This document shows, one piece after another, positions 20,242 through 31,307 of a stretch of 64,000 nt of DNA. The notes under the pieces are model-generated. The model was not told the DNA's origin, searched no databases, and saw nothing but the letters and a program-made list of their open reading frames with translations. The position numbers and the translations under genes were made by a program. Source of the stretch: Branchiostoma lanceolatum. Taxonomy: Eukaryota; Chordata; Leptocardii; Amphioxiformes; Branchiostomatidae. Positions within the stretch are counted from its first letter, which is position 1, and every line of letters starts with the position of its first letter. The DNA is taken from the NCBI RefSeq assembly GCF_035083965.1, contig NC_089722.1, positions 43,276,697 to 43,340,696 on the forward strand. The letters run 5' to 3'.

Positions 20242-20385
20242 CTGCTTTTATTGTTGATTTTCCCTTCTCACAATCCGGCAAGTCTCTTCTAGCGAAGCAG
20301 CGGGTGGAAGGTGAACTGAGGGTGGGTGAAAGGTCATATTTTGTGCCTCGTTACCCAGTTAGTGTAAAAAGTTCCACCTACATTT
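20242..20385 (-). promoter_or_regulatory. Conserved 5' exon/promoter module, copy 4
   Basis: Donor AG|GTAAGAA; core GCGGGTGGAAGGTGAACTGAG...GTGAAAGGTCATATTTTGTGCC followed by TCGTTACCCAGTTAGTG. Serves the 17632 gene. TTTC tracts follow at about 20440-20484. Confidence 0.7.
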
Positions 20386-20439
20386 TAGAATGGTTGCACC
20401 CATTTGCTAACCTTTCTGGATTCTTTTGGTATTTTTCTT

Positions 20440-20484
20440 TTTCTTTTCTTTCTTCCTTCAGCTTCTTTCTTTCTTTCTTTCTTT
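20440..20484. repeat. Pyrimidine tract with (TTTC)n
   Basis: Imperfect TTTC/TTCC tract beside promoter copy 4, homologous in position to those at 5875 and 60797. Confidence 0.8.
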
Positions 20485-20589
20485 GTAAGTTCGAACTTTT
20501 ATACAGGGAACTGTAATTTAGATGGGAAAAATCACCAATGGAGGTTGGTAGCATCTTGTGCACACAAAATAAACCTTTGACTAATCATT

Positions 20590-22770
20590 ATACTTCACGT
20601 TATAGTTTTCGGCGAGTGTTCTCTCTCTCTGTATTGACAGTTGCATTCTACTTCCCTAAATATTGCCGGGTTTAAGATTGCCTTTGTTGTCTTTGCCCAC
20701 TTTTAAATTGAAAGTTCTTTGCAAATCCTTGCTCGTAGGCTAATTGCAATTACAGTCGTACATGTAACACGGAGTGGACGGGCAGAAAATGATCAACAAT
20801 GTAACATATGACTACTCTAGTCTTAGCTACTGACACTAAGTTCTAACTTATTGGGTTCGGCTTCTTTTGCCGAGAAAGTGGAAGACGAATGAAAAAAAAA
20901 AACACATTACAATCTTGAACCGCCAACACCTAGGGCTCCTACTTTTCATGTCTGCGTAACTGGATAGACGATAAGACTCGTCTTCAATATTTTCATTACA
21001 GGTGGGATATGTTTTGTTTATTATGTCATGGGCTGTTGATTTATGTATAATCTAACATTCATTATTGAGGGAACGAAGCCGTTTAACCTTTAACCCTTCT
21101 GTAAATCAGGTAACCCTGTGATATTTCTTTTATGCCAGATGGGATATGTTTTGTTTATTATGTCATGGGCTGTAGATTGAAGAATAATCTAACATTCAGC
21201 GTCGCTATTGAGGAAACCATTCCTTTTAACTTTTCCTCTGAGTTGCCTCGTAATCACATTCACCACGCATGCAGGGCTTTGTGTTTTGCTACATGAACCA
21301 AGCCTTTTAACATTTAAACCTTTTGGTAAGTCAGGTAACCCTGTGAATTTCTTTCAGGTCTGTTAGAGAGAGTTGGAACGTTTTCACTTGTACGGCCAGC
21401 ATGGTAGCATCTACCAGTTTCAGTTCAGTTCCGTCCATCCTCTTGAGTTAGAGGTGACACACATGTTTCCACAACTTTCTGTCGCCCATGACAGATCGAA
21501 GATCCTACCACACTAGATCAACATGAAATGAAACCTGTTCTTTTATTACACTTACTAGCATATTTTTATTAACATTAGTAGCATATTCTATTAAACTTAT
21601 TAGCATATTATCATTAACATTAGTAGCATATTTTATTAAACTTATTAGCATATTATCATTAACATTAGTAGCATATTTTATTAAACTTATTAGCATATTT
21701 TGAATCAGCTGTGTTCTTACACACCGACCATGACAGACGCTTCATAAAACATAATCTTAGCTGACTATAATACATTCCAGATATATCATTCATAATTATC
21801 CCAATATATAGTGTATATGCTAGTAAATATCATATCGACCATGACAGACGTTTCACAAAACACAACCTTAGTTCACTATGATGCATTTCAGGTATATCAG
21901 TCATAATTATTCCAATATATAGTGTATATGCTAGTAAATAAGTAAGTAAGAAAAAAAACATCGCAGCCTTGAAAAATGCACAGCTTTTTGAAATTATATC
22001 AGTAATTATGCTTGTTATCAGTAATCATGCTTCTTAAAAGATTCTAAATCAATATTCTTACATATAAAACATGAAATTCGCTTCATATTACAGAAGATTA
22101 TGTTAAACACTCCATTAAAGCATAATCATTCGTGTACTAATATATAGGTATAGGTTAGTGATTAATCAGCTTTTAACTTTATGAAGACTTGAAATAAAGC
22201 ACAACCTTTAGTAAAATGTCAGCACAAAGTCAGCTGTCAGGATAGCCTATATTAGATTTAACGGAAATAAGTTTGGTATCGAGTGTCAAAACCTTCTTTA
22301 CACCTTGTTGCGTCACCTACATGTAAAGCAATTCAAACAAAGCATGTTCCACTCTGCTGTACGTTTTCTTTTGAGTAACATGACATAAAGTACTCGATAG
22401 AGACTAAAGTACTCTAGATGTACAGATTCTGCACAGTGTTATCATATTTGTACAGATTCACTTCTGCATGAATAAGTCTTCTCACAGTTCCAGCACCACA
22501 GGGGGTTTGTCGGTAATGTCATAGGTTAAATCCACTCCAAGCGGGATCGGGAATGATGCAACCACGTCTAGACGTTGTTTAAAAATGAGGAATCTTACAC
22601 ATTGACCTTGGACGACAATGCACCACGAAAGCAGATGCGCATTCGGAACTGTGAAATGACATATAGAACACATGTAGTGTTCTTATATCAATTTTCCTAT
22701 GTTCCATACATATGTATCGATGGCTGAATAACTTCTGTTGTCCTGTACCTGCGATTCGTACACATTTCTC
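20590..22770. other. Intergenic duplicate of 5.9-7.5 kb and 60.9-62.6 kb
   Basis: No gene. It includes the 22 bp array at 21541-21699, one copy of the segment doubled at 6260, and a decayed finger near 22460-22510. A local repeat (tatcgaccatgacagacg...) occurs at about 21720 and 21835. Confidence 0.6.
21541..21699. repeat. ~22 bp tandem array
   Basis: Same units as at 6716-6873 (ATTAAACTTATTAGCATATT / ATTAACATTAGTAGCATATT), about seven copies. Confidence 0.85.
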
Positions 22771-22851
22771 ATCAGTGTGTTTAGCTACATGCCCGACAAA
22801 ATCTGATTTTCGAGCTGCTGAATACTCACACTGGTTACACTTGTAGGTTCG

Positions 22852-24712
22852 TTATTCAGCAATGTGGGTTCTCATATGGCTGGATAAGTGACACTTGTGA
22901 GCTGTTCTGTATCCGCACTTGTCACACATAAAGGGTTTCTCACCAGTATGGGTTCTCATATGTCTGGATAAGGCAGATTTGTGACCTGTTCTGTACCCGC
23001 ACTCCCCACACTTGTAGGGTTTCTCACCAGTATGGGTTCTCATATGTTGGGATAAGGCAGATTTGTGACCTGTTCTGTACCCGCACTCCCCACACTTGTA
23101 GGGTTTCTCACCAGTATGGGTTCTCATATGTTGGGATAAGGCAGATTTGTGACCTGTTCTGTACCCGCACTCCCCACACATGTGGGGTTTTTCTCCAGTG
23201 TGTTTGACTAGATGTCGGTCCAATGTGGATTTATGTGCAGCGGCATAATCACACTGGTCACACTTGAAGGGTTTTTCTCCTGTGTGGATTCTCATATGTT
23301 CGGATAAGTCAGAATTGTTAGTTGTCCTGTACCCGCACTCACCACACATGTAGGGTTTCTCACTGGTGTGTTTGGCTAGATGTCGGTCCAAATGATGTTT
23401 CTGTGCAGCGGAATAGTCACACTGGTCACACTTGTAGGGTTTTTCACCAGTATGGGTTCTCATATGCACGGATAGGTAACGCCTGTCGGCTGTCCTGTAC
23501 CCGCACTCCCCACACATGTAGGGTTTCTCACCGGTGTGTTTGGCTAGATGTCTGTTCAAGGTGCTCTTCTTTCTGGCAGAATAGTCACACTGGTCACATT
23601 TGTAGGGGGTTTCACCGGTATGGGTTCTCATATGTGCGGAAAGGTTACACTTCTTAGTTGTCCTGTACCCGCACTCTCCACACATGAAGGGTTTCTCACC
23701 AGTATGTTTGGCTAGATGTTGGTTCAATGTTGATTTTTTTGCAGCAGAATAATCACACTGGTCACAGTTGTACGGTTTTTCTCCAGTATGGGTTCTCATA
23801 TGTTCGGATAGGTGATGCTTGTGAGCTGTCCTAAACTCACACTCCCCACACATGTAGGGTTTCTCACCGGTGTGTTTGGCTAGATGTTTGTCCAAATCGG
23901 ATTTCTGTGCAGCGGAATAGTCACACTGGTCACACTTGTAGGGTTTTTCACCAGTATGAGTTCTCATATGTTGGGATAAGTTATACATTTGGGTTGTTCT
24001 GAACCCGCACTCCCCGCACATGTAGGGTTTTTCACCTGTATGAGTTCTTAGATGTTTCGATAGCTCATGCTTCTCAGCTGTCTTGTACCCACACTCCCTG
24101 CACATGTGGGGTTTGTCACCAGTATGGACTCTCCGATGATGTCTGGATAGGCTACGCTTGTGAGCTGTCCTGTACCCGCACTCCCCACACTGATAGGGTT
24201 TTTCACCGGTATGTTTGGCTCGATGACTGTCCATTGAGGACTTCGTTGCAGCAGAATAGTCACACTGGTGGCATTTGTAGGGTTTTTCACCAGTATGAGT
24301 TCTCATATGTTTGAATAGGTGAGACCTGTCAGTTGTCCTGTACCCGCATTCTCCGCACATGTAGGGTTTATCACCAGTGTGTTTGGCTAGATGCCTGTCC
24401 AAATTGACTTTCTGTGCAGCAGAGTAGTCACACTGGTCACACCTGTACGGTTTTTCACCAGTATGGGTTGTCATATGTCTGGATAGGCTAAGCCTGAGAC
24501 TTGTCCTGTACCCGCATTCCCCGCACATGTAGGGTTTCTCACCGGTGTGTTTGGCTAGATGTTTGTCCAAGGTGGATTTCTGTGCAGCGGAATAGTCACA
24601 CTGGTCACATTTGTAAGGTTTTTCACCAGTATGGGTTCTAATATGTCTGAAAAAGTGAAACTTTTTTGCTGTCCTGTACCCGCACTCCCCACATACGTAG
24701 GGTTTTCCTTTT
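22852..24712 (-). pseudogene. 22-finger array cut off from its N-terminus
   Basis: Continuous frame with 22 C2H2 fingers ending HLSSHMRTHIAE and stop, the longest array in the window. Finger 7 has one extra residue between its histidines (HHRRVH). Fingers 19-21 are three near-identical 84 bp units. The frame is closed at its 5' end by a stop inside an inserted retroposon tail at 24714-24780, so it no longer joins the N-terminal segment; the first in-frame ATG lies within finger 3. A protein could only be made from that internal Met or by splicing around the insert. I class it as a disrupted gene whose array is otherwise remarkably free of lesions. Confidence 0.75.
22932..23190. repeat. Three near-identical 84 bp single-finger units
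   Basis: Fingers 19, 20 and 21 (CGECGYRTGHKSALSQHMR) differ by only a few bases over three consecutive 84 bp units, indicating very recent unequal exchange or slippage. Confidence 0.9.
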
Positions 24713-24713
24713 C

Positions 24714-24780
24714 ATTTCATTTCATTTCATTTCATTTTATTTATACAGGGGAAATACAACTCAGGCTGTGAAGTTGTATT
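24714..24780 (-). mobile_element. Retroposon 3' end with (GAAAT)n tail
   Basis: About 67 bp inserted between the N-terminal segment and first finger compared with the paralog at 13118. On the minus strand it reads CCTGAGTTGTATTTCCCCTG, TATAAATAAAATG and then GAAAT pentamers, typical of a short retroposon tail. It introduces stops in both flanking frames. Confidence 0.7.
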
Positions 24781-24946
24781 ATATGTGCTTCCAGCTGATT
24801 GTCCAAACTTGTTTTGGTGGTTGTTGCGTTCTCTTTAACATTGCTTGCATCCTTGCCCCAGGAAACTCCGATAGAAGATCCATCACAGAAGTTCTTGGGA
24901 ACACCAATAGGAGACCCATTATCTGCTATGTCTAACCTAATGGACA
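24781..24946 (-). pseudogene. Orphaned N-terminal segment of the 22-finger gene
   Basis: Reads the family N-terminus (GSPIGVPKNFCDGSSIGVSWG, then TTTKTSLDNQLEAH) and runs into a stop in the insertion. The canonical MAGA start codon is missing: a small deletion leaves ATA at that site, and the only upstream Met lies before the usual acceptor. Confidence 0.75.
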
Positions 24947-25007
24947 AATATATAAGTCAAGAGTGTATTTTGTGTCAATGCCCTGTTTTCGCATTATTTC
25001 TTGCATT

Positions 25008-25160
25008 CTGTGTGCATGTAATTCAGGAGTACATCATGTACTCCTGAATTACATGCACACAGTTTATACAATGTACAATTTATACAAATGATTTATACAA
25101 TGTACATGTACTACATGTACATTGTATAAATCATTTGTATAAATTGTACATTGTATAAAC
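25008..25160. repeat. Two adjacent near-perfect palindromes
   Basis: 25008-25062 has 27 bp arms (CTGTGTGCATGTAATTCAGG...) around one base; 25062-25160 has arms of about 48 bp built from GTACATTGTATAAA motifs. The paralogous intron at 14478-14550 has only one arm of each, so the missing arms arose here by local inverted duplication. Confidence 0.88.
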
Positions 25161-25972
25161 TATGATTACAGATCATTTTTCTGCTGATACAAAAAATGGG
25201 AAGCTGCTCAAACGTCTTTCCACCACTCCTATCGTAATGACGTTAAAATTTTACTCTATCCTTACTGTCCTTCACTTTCACTTTCATCAACCTGCCATCG
25301 TCTACAAACCATATCTGTAAAGTTAACCACACATGCAATTTTGTTTTTCAATCTCATGTTTTCTACAGTATTTCTGCCTCATTTTGGTGGTTCTATAGCA
25401 CCTTTCTTGGAGTCTGTCTTATAAAAATGACTACTTTGTCTCGAAGGGGGGGATACCTAGACCCCATTGAAAGCCTTTCTTGGCGGGATTTTTGGTCAAA
25501 TTTTGGCAATTCTGGGGTGAGAATGACAGGCCAGACTTGTTCTCTCATCTTTCTCTATCTTTTTGTCTTCCGGACCCCCGGGAGATAGTGGGATGGTCGC
25601 GAGCGGGCCCTCATAAGGCAAATGGACTAACTCAAGTGCTCTCGCTCGGGGGTGTTTCCCCGGAGAATAGTCGTATAGAAGTTCTCGCAATTCTCGTAAT
25701 TCTGACAGGTTAGAATTTGAGGGTAAGTTTTCTGGGTCAGAATCTTTGGTCCCTGAGATAATGACACCAAATGTCTGGCAATTTCCCCATAGGAATGCAT
25801 GTATCATTGGCCCAAACTGGAATACCCTACCCCCCCCCCCCCGAAACACTTGAAGTTTCTCGTCCCAAAAAATTTCACATTCCGTTCTGATGTGGCCAAT
25901 ACACCGTAGAAATGATCTATAGCTCTTCAGTCCCATAATGAGGTAGATATCTAGTCTAAATCTAGTTCTTAC
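25161..25972 (-). other. 5' intron of the 22-finger locus
   Basis: Holds the block shared with 14.8 and 19.5 kb, including gcgagcgggccc and gctcgggggtgtttccccgg, and a run of 14 C at about 25829. No coding. Confidence 0.6.
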
Positions 25973-26125
25973 CTGCTTAAGCGTTGATTTTTGCCCTGAC
26001 AAAATCTTGCAAGCGTCCTCTAGCTCTAAGCGAAGCAACGGGTTAAAGGTGAACTCTGCGTGGGTTGAAAGGTCATATTTTGTGCCTGGTGACCCAGTTA
26101 GAGGGTGGAAATTTCTACCTACATT
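25973..26125 (-). promoter_or_regulatory. Conserved 5' exon/promoter module, copy 5
   Basis: Donor AG|GTAAGAA, with the diverged core GCAACGGGTTAAAGGTGAACT...GAAAGGTCATATTTTGTGCC, most like copy 3. It serves the disrupted 22852 locus. Confidence 0.65.
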
Positions 26126-27151
26126 GTACACAATGCTGCAATGCTGCCCTTCTCTTGTCAGTTTGTTTTCACCTTCCTTTTTTTGCCAAGAAAGGAATGT
26201 AATACACAGGACTTATATAATTACGATGGAACAAAAAATTACCAAGGGAGGCGGGTAGCATATTTTGTACACAAAAGACACTCTGTGTTTTTGCCATTCA
26301 TATTTTGTATGCATATCTGGTGACATTCAATATACATCATGTATGCGTATGTATGTAAATCTTCTCGTCTCTGTACACTTTTGTTAACTTTTTCGTCTTT
26401 CGCTGCCTCCTAAAATAGAAGTCAACCCCAGCTTGTCCAAATGTAGGAAAGTAGCCTATCGTTAAAACAGTGTCAGTCTGTTCACTGTCACATGTTTTCC
26501 CTATATTTCTACATGTACCTGCAATTACCTACCTATTCCCCTACAATTAGCCCACGGGTATGAACGTGCAATAGAATTTTCTTGTTAGCGCGTAGTAGTA
26601 AATATGAACTATTATCATGCGTCTGCTGATATGCATGACAATAGGTTGGTAGCAGGACAAGATCTTACACGCTCATATGTATGAAATTAGCTGTGACCAT
26701 GTACCGCTAGTACAACAACGTATCTAATAGAACTAAAAATAAAAGTTAAAATGCAATGGAAACTTTTATTTGGTTACTTTATTTTTGCTTTTTAATTAAT
26801 CAAATTAACTGAGATCTTACAAATCAGCCATCACAGTCACTTCACATAACATATCGGTCGCTTTATATAACATATAAAACATTAGGTATAACATAATCAT
26901 TAGTGTACTAATAAATAGTTTATACTGTACAGGTTAGTAAATAAGTGAGATGATAAACATGACAGCCTCTAAATTTATGCCCACGTTTCAATGAAGAAAA
27001 ACATTTTGTAGGATGTCAGTGCAAAGCCAGGCGGCAGGATACTAGTCGCCTGTATTAGATTTGACATAAAAAATTTTGTATTGAGTTTTTTAAACCAACT
27101 TCCTCTTTACATGAAGGATACTTCTAACAAACCATGCTCCTCTCTATTGCA
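26126..27151. other. Intergenic, duplicate of the 15.5-17.1 kb flank
   Basis: No gene seen. Contains the uninterrupted version of the site occupied by the insertion at 16009. Confidence 0.55.
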
Positions 27152-27584
27152 TTATTCTTTGACAGATGTTAAGTACTTGGTAGAGGCTAAGTAGATGTAC
27201 AGATACTGTACAGTGTTATCATATTTGTACAGATTCTCTTTTGTATGAATAAGTCTTCTCAGAGTTCCGACACAGCAGAGGATTGTGGGAAATGTCCTGT
27301 TCTCACGCTCCCCACACATGTAGGGTTTCTCACCGGTGTGTTTGGCTACATGTCGGTTCAAAGTGGATCTGAATGCTGTAGAATAGTCACACTTGTCACG
27401 CTTGTAGGGTTTCTCACCGGTGTGTTTGGCTACATGTTGGTACAAAGTGGTAGATTTATGTGAAGCAGAATAATCACACTCATCACAGTTGAAGGGTTTT
27501 TCACCAGTATGAGTTCTCATGTGTCGGGATAGGTTACCTTTGTCAGCTGTCCTGTGCCCGCACTCGTCACACTTGTATGGGTTC
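27152..27584 (-). pseudogene. Decayed 3' fingers of the 28565 gene
   Basis: Continues the array after two frame disruptions near 27590-27655: one finger (MCGECGYSTAHKLLLSRHIRTH) lies in the third frame, then three more with lost ligands (YKRDKC, CGEREN), one with an extra residue (KSTTLYQH), ending in the recurrent decayed finger (GTLRRLIHTKENLYKYD). Confidence 0.75.
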
Positions 27585-28565
27585 TTATATGTCGGGATAA
27601 GAGAAGCTTGTGAGCTGTGCTGTACCCACACTCCCCACACATGTTGGGTTCCCACCAGTGTGCTTGGCTAGATGTCGGTCCAAATTGGATTTCTGAGCAG
27701 CAGAATAATCACACTGGTCACACTTGTAGGGTTTTTCACCTGTATGGGTTCTCATGTGTTCGGATAAGTGAGACTTTCGAGTTGCTCTGTATCCGCACTC
27801 CCCGCACATGTAGGGTTTTTCACCAGAGTGTTTTGCTAGATGTCGGTGTAAATCACCTTTCTGAGCAGCAGAATAATCACACTGGTCACACTTGTACGGT
27901 TTTTCACCTGTATGAGTTCTCATATGTCTTGATAGAACAAGCTTGTGAGCTGTCCTGAACCCACACTCCCCACACATGTAGGGTTTTTCACCAGAGTGTT
28001 TTGCTAGATGTCGGTTTAAATCACCTTTCTGAGCAGCAGAATAGTCACACTGTTCACACTTGTAGGGTCTTTCACCTGTATGGGTTCTCATATGTTTCGA
28101 TAAGTGAGACTTTTGAATTGCTCTGTATCCGCATTCCCCACACTTGTAGGGTCTTTCACCTGTATGGGTTCTCATATGTCTGGACAAGTTCTTGCTGATA
28201 GTTCTGTAGCCACACTCCCCGCACATGTAGGGTTTTTCACCAGAGTGTTTTGCTAGATGTCGGTTTAAATCACCTTTCTGAGCAGCAGAATAATCACACT
28301 GGTCACACATGTAGGGTTTTTCCCCTGTATGGGTTCTCAAATGTGTGGACAACTTGGACTTGCTGATAGTCCTGTACCCGCACTCCCCGCACATATAGGG
28401 TTTCTCATTAGTATGTGTTTCTCGCTGATTGTCCAAACTGGTTTTGGTTCCTGTCGGCTGGTCTTCAACATTGCTTGTATCTCTGCCCGATGAAACCCCA
28501 GTAGGAGACCCGTCACAGGAGCGCTGGGGAACAGCAGTGGGAGACCAATTACCTGTCTCTGCCAT
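27585..28565 (-). CDS. C2H2 zinc-finger protein, 9 fingers, frameshifted tail
   Basis: 326 residues from MAET at 28565, two bases after an acceptor (ttattatcttag), the same acceptor form as the 7878 gene. N-terminus SPTAVPQRSCDGSPTGVSSG, then NVEDQPTGTKTSLDNQRETHTNEKP. Nine fingers; finger 3 is one residue short between Cys and His (GYRTISKNLSRH), so it may not fold well. The KGDLNRHLAKHSGEK finger occurs three times with little change. A frameshift after finger 9 (HTGGNPTCVG) ends the protein in 23 unrelated residues. Promoter module at 29080, head to head with the plus-strand gene at 29509. Confidence 0.75.
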   Translation of the reverse strand: MAETGNWSPTAVPQRSCDGSPTGVSSGRDTSNVEDQPTGTKTSLDNQRETHTNEKPYMCGECGYRTISKSKLSTHLRTHTGEKPYMCDQCDYSAAQKGDLNRHLAKHSGEKPYMCGECGYRTISKNLSRHMRTHTGERPYKCGECGYRAIQKSHLSKHMRTHTGERPYKCEQCDYSAAQKGDLNRHLAKHSGEKPYMCGECGFRTAHKLVLSRHMRTHTGEKPYKCDQCDYSAAQKGDLHRHLAKHSGEKPYMCGECGYRATRKSHLSEHMRTHTGEKPYKCDQCDYSAAQKSNLDRHLAKHTGGNPTCVGSVGTAQLTSFSYPDI

Positions 28566-29079
28566 GTCTAAGATAATAATAGAAAACAATTTGAAAAGAT
28601 GAAACACATCAATCGAATTCATGACAAGTCAAGAGTGCATTTTTCTACTTGTATCAGAAATGCAAAGTTACTACAACAACTGTCCAGCCTCCACTCCCAT
28701 CGTAATGACGTTAAAAACTGTTCTCCTGTCTTACTGCCCACCCCCCGCTTCAGTTTTATAAATCTGGTATACAAACCGTTTTTCCGCAGTTGACCACGCA
28801 TGCACGCAAATTTCCTTTTCATTTTTACATGTTTTTTATTGTAGTTTGTGTCGTTTTTGTGACATTGCAGCAACCCTCTTGGAGTTTTAATGATAAAAAC
28901 GACCCTTTTGTCCAGAAAGGAGTGACGTGATATTTCGCCCCCCTCCCCCATCGCTAATTTTCTCACCCCGAAAAATCTTACATTCCGTCCTAATGTCGCC
29001 CGTATATAAATAATGGAAACGACCTATAGCTCCTCTGCTTCACGATAAGGTAGATATTCAGCAGAACTCAAGTTCTTAC

Positions 29080-29225
29080 CTGCTTCAAGTGTTAATTGTA
29101 GACTCACAATCCTGCAGGCGTCTTCTGGCGAAACAGCGGGTGGAAGGTGAACTAAAGCGTGGGGTGAAAGGTTAAATTTTGTGCCTGGTTACCCAATGAA
29201 TTTGTTAGTGTGCGGGAAGTTCTGC
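29080..29225 (-). promoter_or_regulatory. Conserved 5' exon/promoter module, copy 6 (possible bidirectional promoter)
   Basis: Donor AG|GTAAGAA; core GCGGGTGGAAGGTGAACT...GTGGGGTGAAAGGTTAAATTTTGTGCC. Its upstream edge is about 280 bp from the ATG of the divergent gene at 29509, so both may share one regulatory region. Confidence 0.65.
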
Positions 29226-29508
29226 CAGCATTGTAGAACGCTTGCCCCAATCTGCTGACATTTTTATCTTATTTTTGTTTGTATCATTTTCTTTCTTGCT
29301 TTGTTCCCTTTTGATAGCTAAAGGTAGGTCTGTTAAACACAGGGCAATTACGTATTCACATAAATACAGCGTCGTTATACAAGTACAAGAACAAGAACAA
29401 CAAGTTATCAGGGGTACCAAGCATCGTGACCCCTGACCTTTGTAAGTGAAGTCACATTGTGATTTTTCTGTGACGTTTGTTTCCGAGAGTTGGAAAGTTC
29501 GGAGAGAA

Positions 29509-31307
29509 ATGTCGTCCAACCTGACAGAGGAGGCGTCGTTCCGAGAGCGTCCTGGCGACCAGGCTGTGTCTCAGGTTAGACTGGTGTCTGCTTTTACAAC
29601 TCTCTGGTAAAAATTTTGTCGTGTTGGTACCGGGATGTGGGGAGGGGGGCGATGTAATATTTTCAAATCTGCTCCCAGCTATGACGTTGTCAGTACGTAA
29701 AGCGAGCGCCCTCCATGTGCACAGCTGGTACTGTGGCAGAGTCTCTGTTTTCACTCGAATCCATGCTCTGACTGTCGGCCTGTTTAAGACACGGTTATTT
29801 TAGGGACGTTGTGTTGAGTGCCAACATTTATTCAGACGCAAACAATATGTCATGTTTTGACATCGTGTCACTCCAAGATGGTTAACACCAGATGTAGCAC
29901 ACCGGAGGCAGTACCGGGGAGACTTTAGCGTGCAAAGCTTAGGCAGGTTTTCAGACAAAGTCTCTTCAATAGGCAGATGTTTGTTTGATCGTATGTTAAA
30001 GCAATGTTTTTATGTCTTGAAAATATAATGTGTTATATATGTGGCGCATGTGTTTATGTTTTGACATTATGTTTCCTTTCATTGTGGCAAACATGTTACA
30101 CAATCAAGTTCTGAAGCTTCTTTCCTCTTGCTAGATTGAAGAAGCAACAGAAGATCTGCATGAACAGACAGAAGAGAAACGGGCTTGTCCAGAAACAGAC
30201 CATGGAGGGACAAGGAAACAACGCCGCAAGACTCACAGTGGTGAGAGACCACATCGATGTCGGGAATGCGAGTTCTCCACATCCAAGATGTCCGCCCTGA
30301 AACGGCACGTTAGGACGTCGCACGCCGCGGGTAAGGGGGAACAAACAAAGGAAGATCACGGTGGTGAGAGACCATTCCAGTGCGCTGTCTGCGACTATTC
30401 TGCTGCACGAAAGGTGAACCTCAAACTTCACATCATGGCGAAACACAGTAACTACCGGCCGTACAAATGCACACAGTGCGACTACTCTGCAGTCATTCAA
30501 TCATATTTAAAGGTCCATATGAGGTCACACACTGGTGAGAAGCCATACCGCTGTGAGATGTGTGCTTACTCCACAGCCCGGAAGAGCAATTTGAAGAGTC
30601 ACATGGCCACCCACACTGGTGAGAAGCGGTACAAGTGTGAAGTCTGTGACTATTCTGCAGTACATATGTCTCACTTGAAGTTGCACAGGGCTACACACAC
30701 TGGTGAGAAACAATACAGCTGTGAGACATGTGCTTACTCCACAGCCTTGAAGTGTAATTTGCAGCGTCACATGGCTACACACACTGGGGAGAAACCTTAT
30801 CAATGTGGCATTTGTGGCTATTCTGCAGCACACATGTCTCTCTTAAAGAAGCACATGGCAAGACACACTGGTGAGAAACCTTACAAGTGTGGAGTTTGTG
30901 ATTATTCTGCAATACAAAAGTACGCTTTGAAGTATCACATGGCTACCCACACTGGTGAGAAACCGTACAAGTGTGAATTATGTGACTATTCTACAGCACA
31001 AATGTCTAGATTAAAGCGCCACATGGCTACCCACACTGGGGAGAAACCTCACAAGTGCGAGGTTTGTGGCTATTCTGCAGCACAAATGTCCACTTTGAAG
31101 AAGCACATGGATACCCACACTGGTGAGAAGCCTCACAAGTGCGAGGTTTGTGATTATTCTGCAATACGAAAGTCCACTTTGAAGGTTCACATGGCTACCC
31201 ACACTGGGGAGAAACCGTACAAGTGTGTGGTTTGCAGTTATTCTGCAGGTGACAAGTCTAATTTGAGAAAGCACATGAAGAAACACGCCGATAAAAATCC
31301 ATGTTAA
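29509..31307 (+). CDS. C2H2 zinc-finger protein, plus-strand subfamily, 12 fingers (2 exons)
   Basis: Exon 1 is 29509-29574 (22 codons, MSSNLTEEASFRERPGDQAV, donor CAG|GTTAGA); exon 2 is 30135-31307 (acceptor ttgctag), joined in phase 0, giving 412 residues. Exon 1 was identified because an almost identical 66 bp segment with the same donor occurs at 52699. Exon 2 begins with an acidic Glu/Gln-rich stretch (IEEATEDLHEQTEEKR), then twelve fingers with all ligands present; the first two have X4 between histidines. Fingers are of the KCEVC-DYSA type with Met/Lys-rich helices, different from the minus-strand families, and the tail is HADKNPC. Fingers 9-11 are similar to each other. The region before the ATG has TGACGTTTG, a CRE-like motif, conserved at 52.65 kb. 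Confidence 0.9.
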
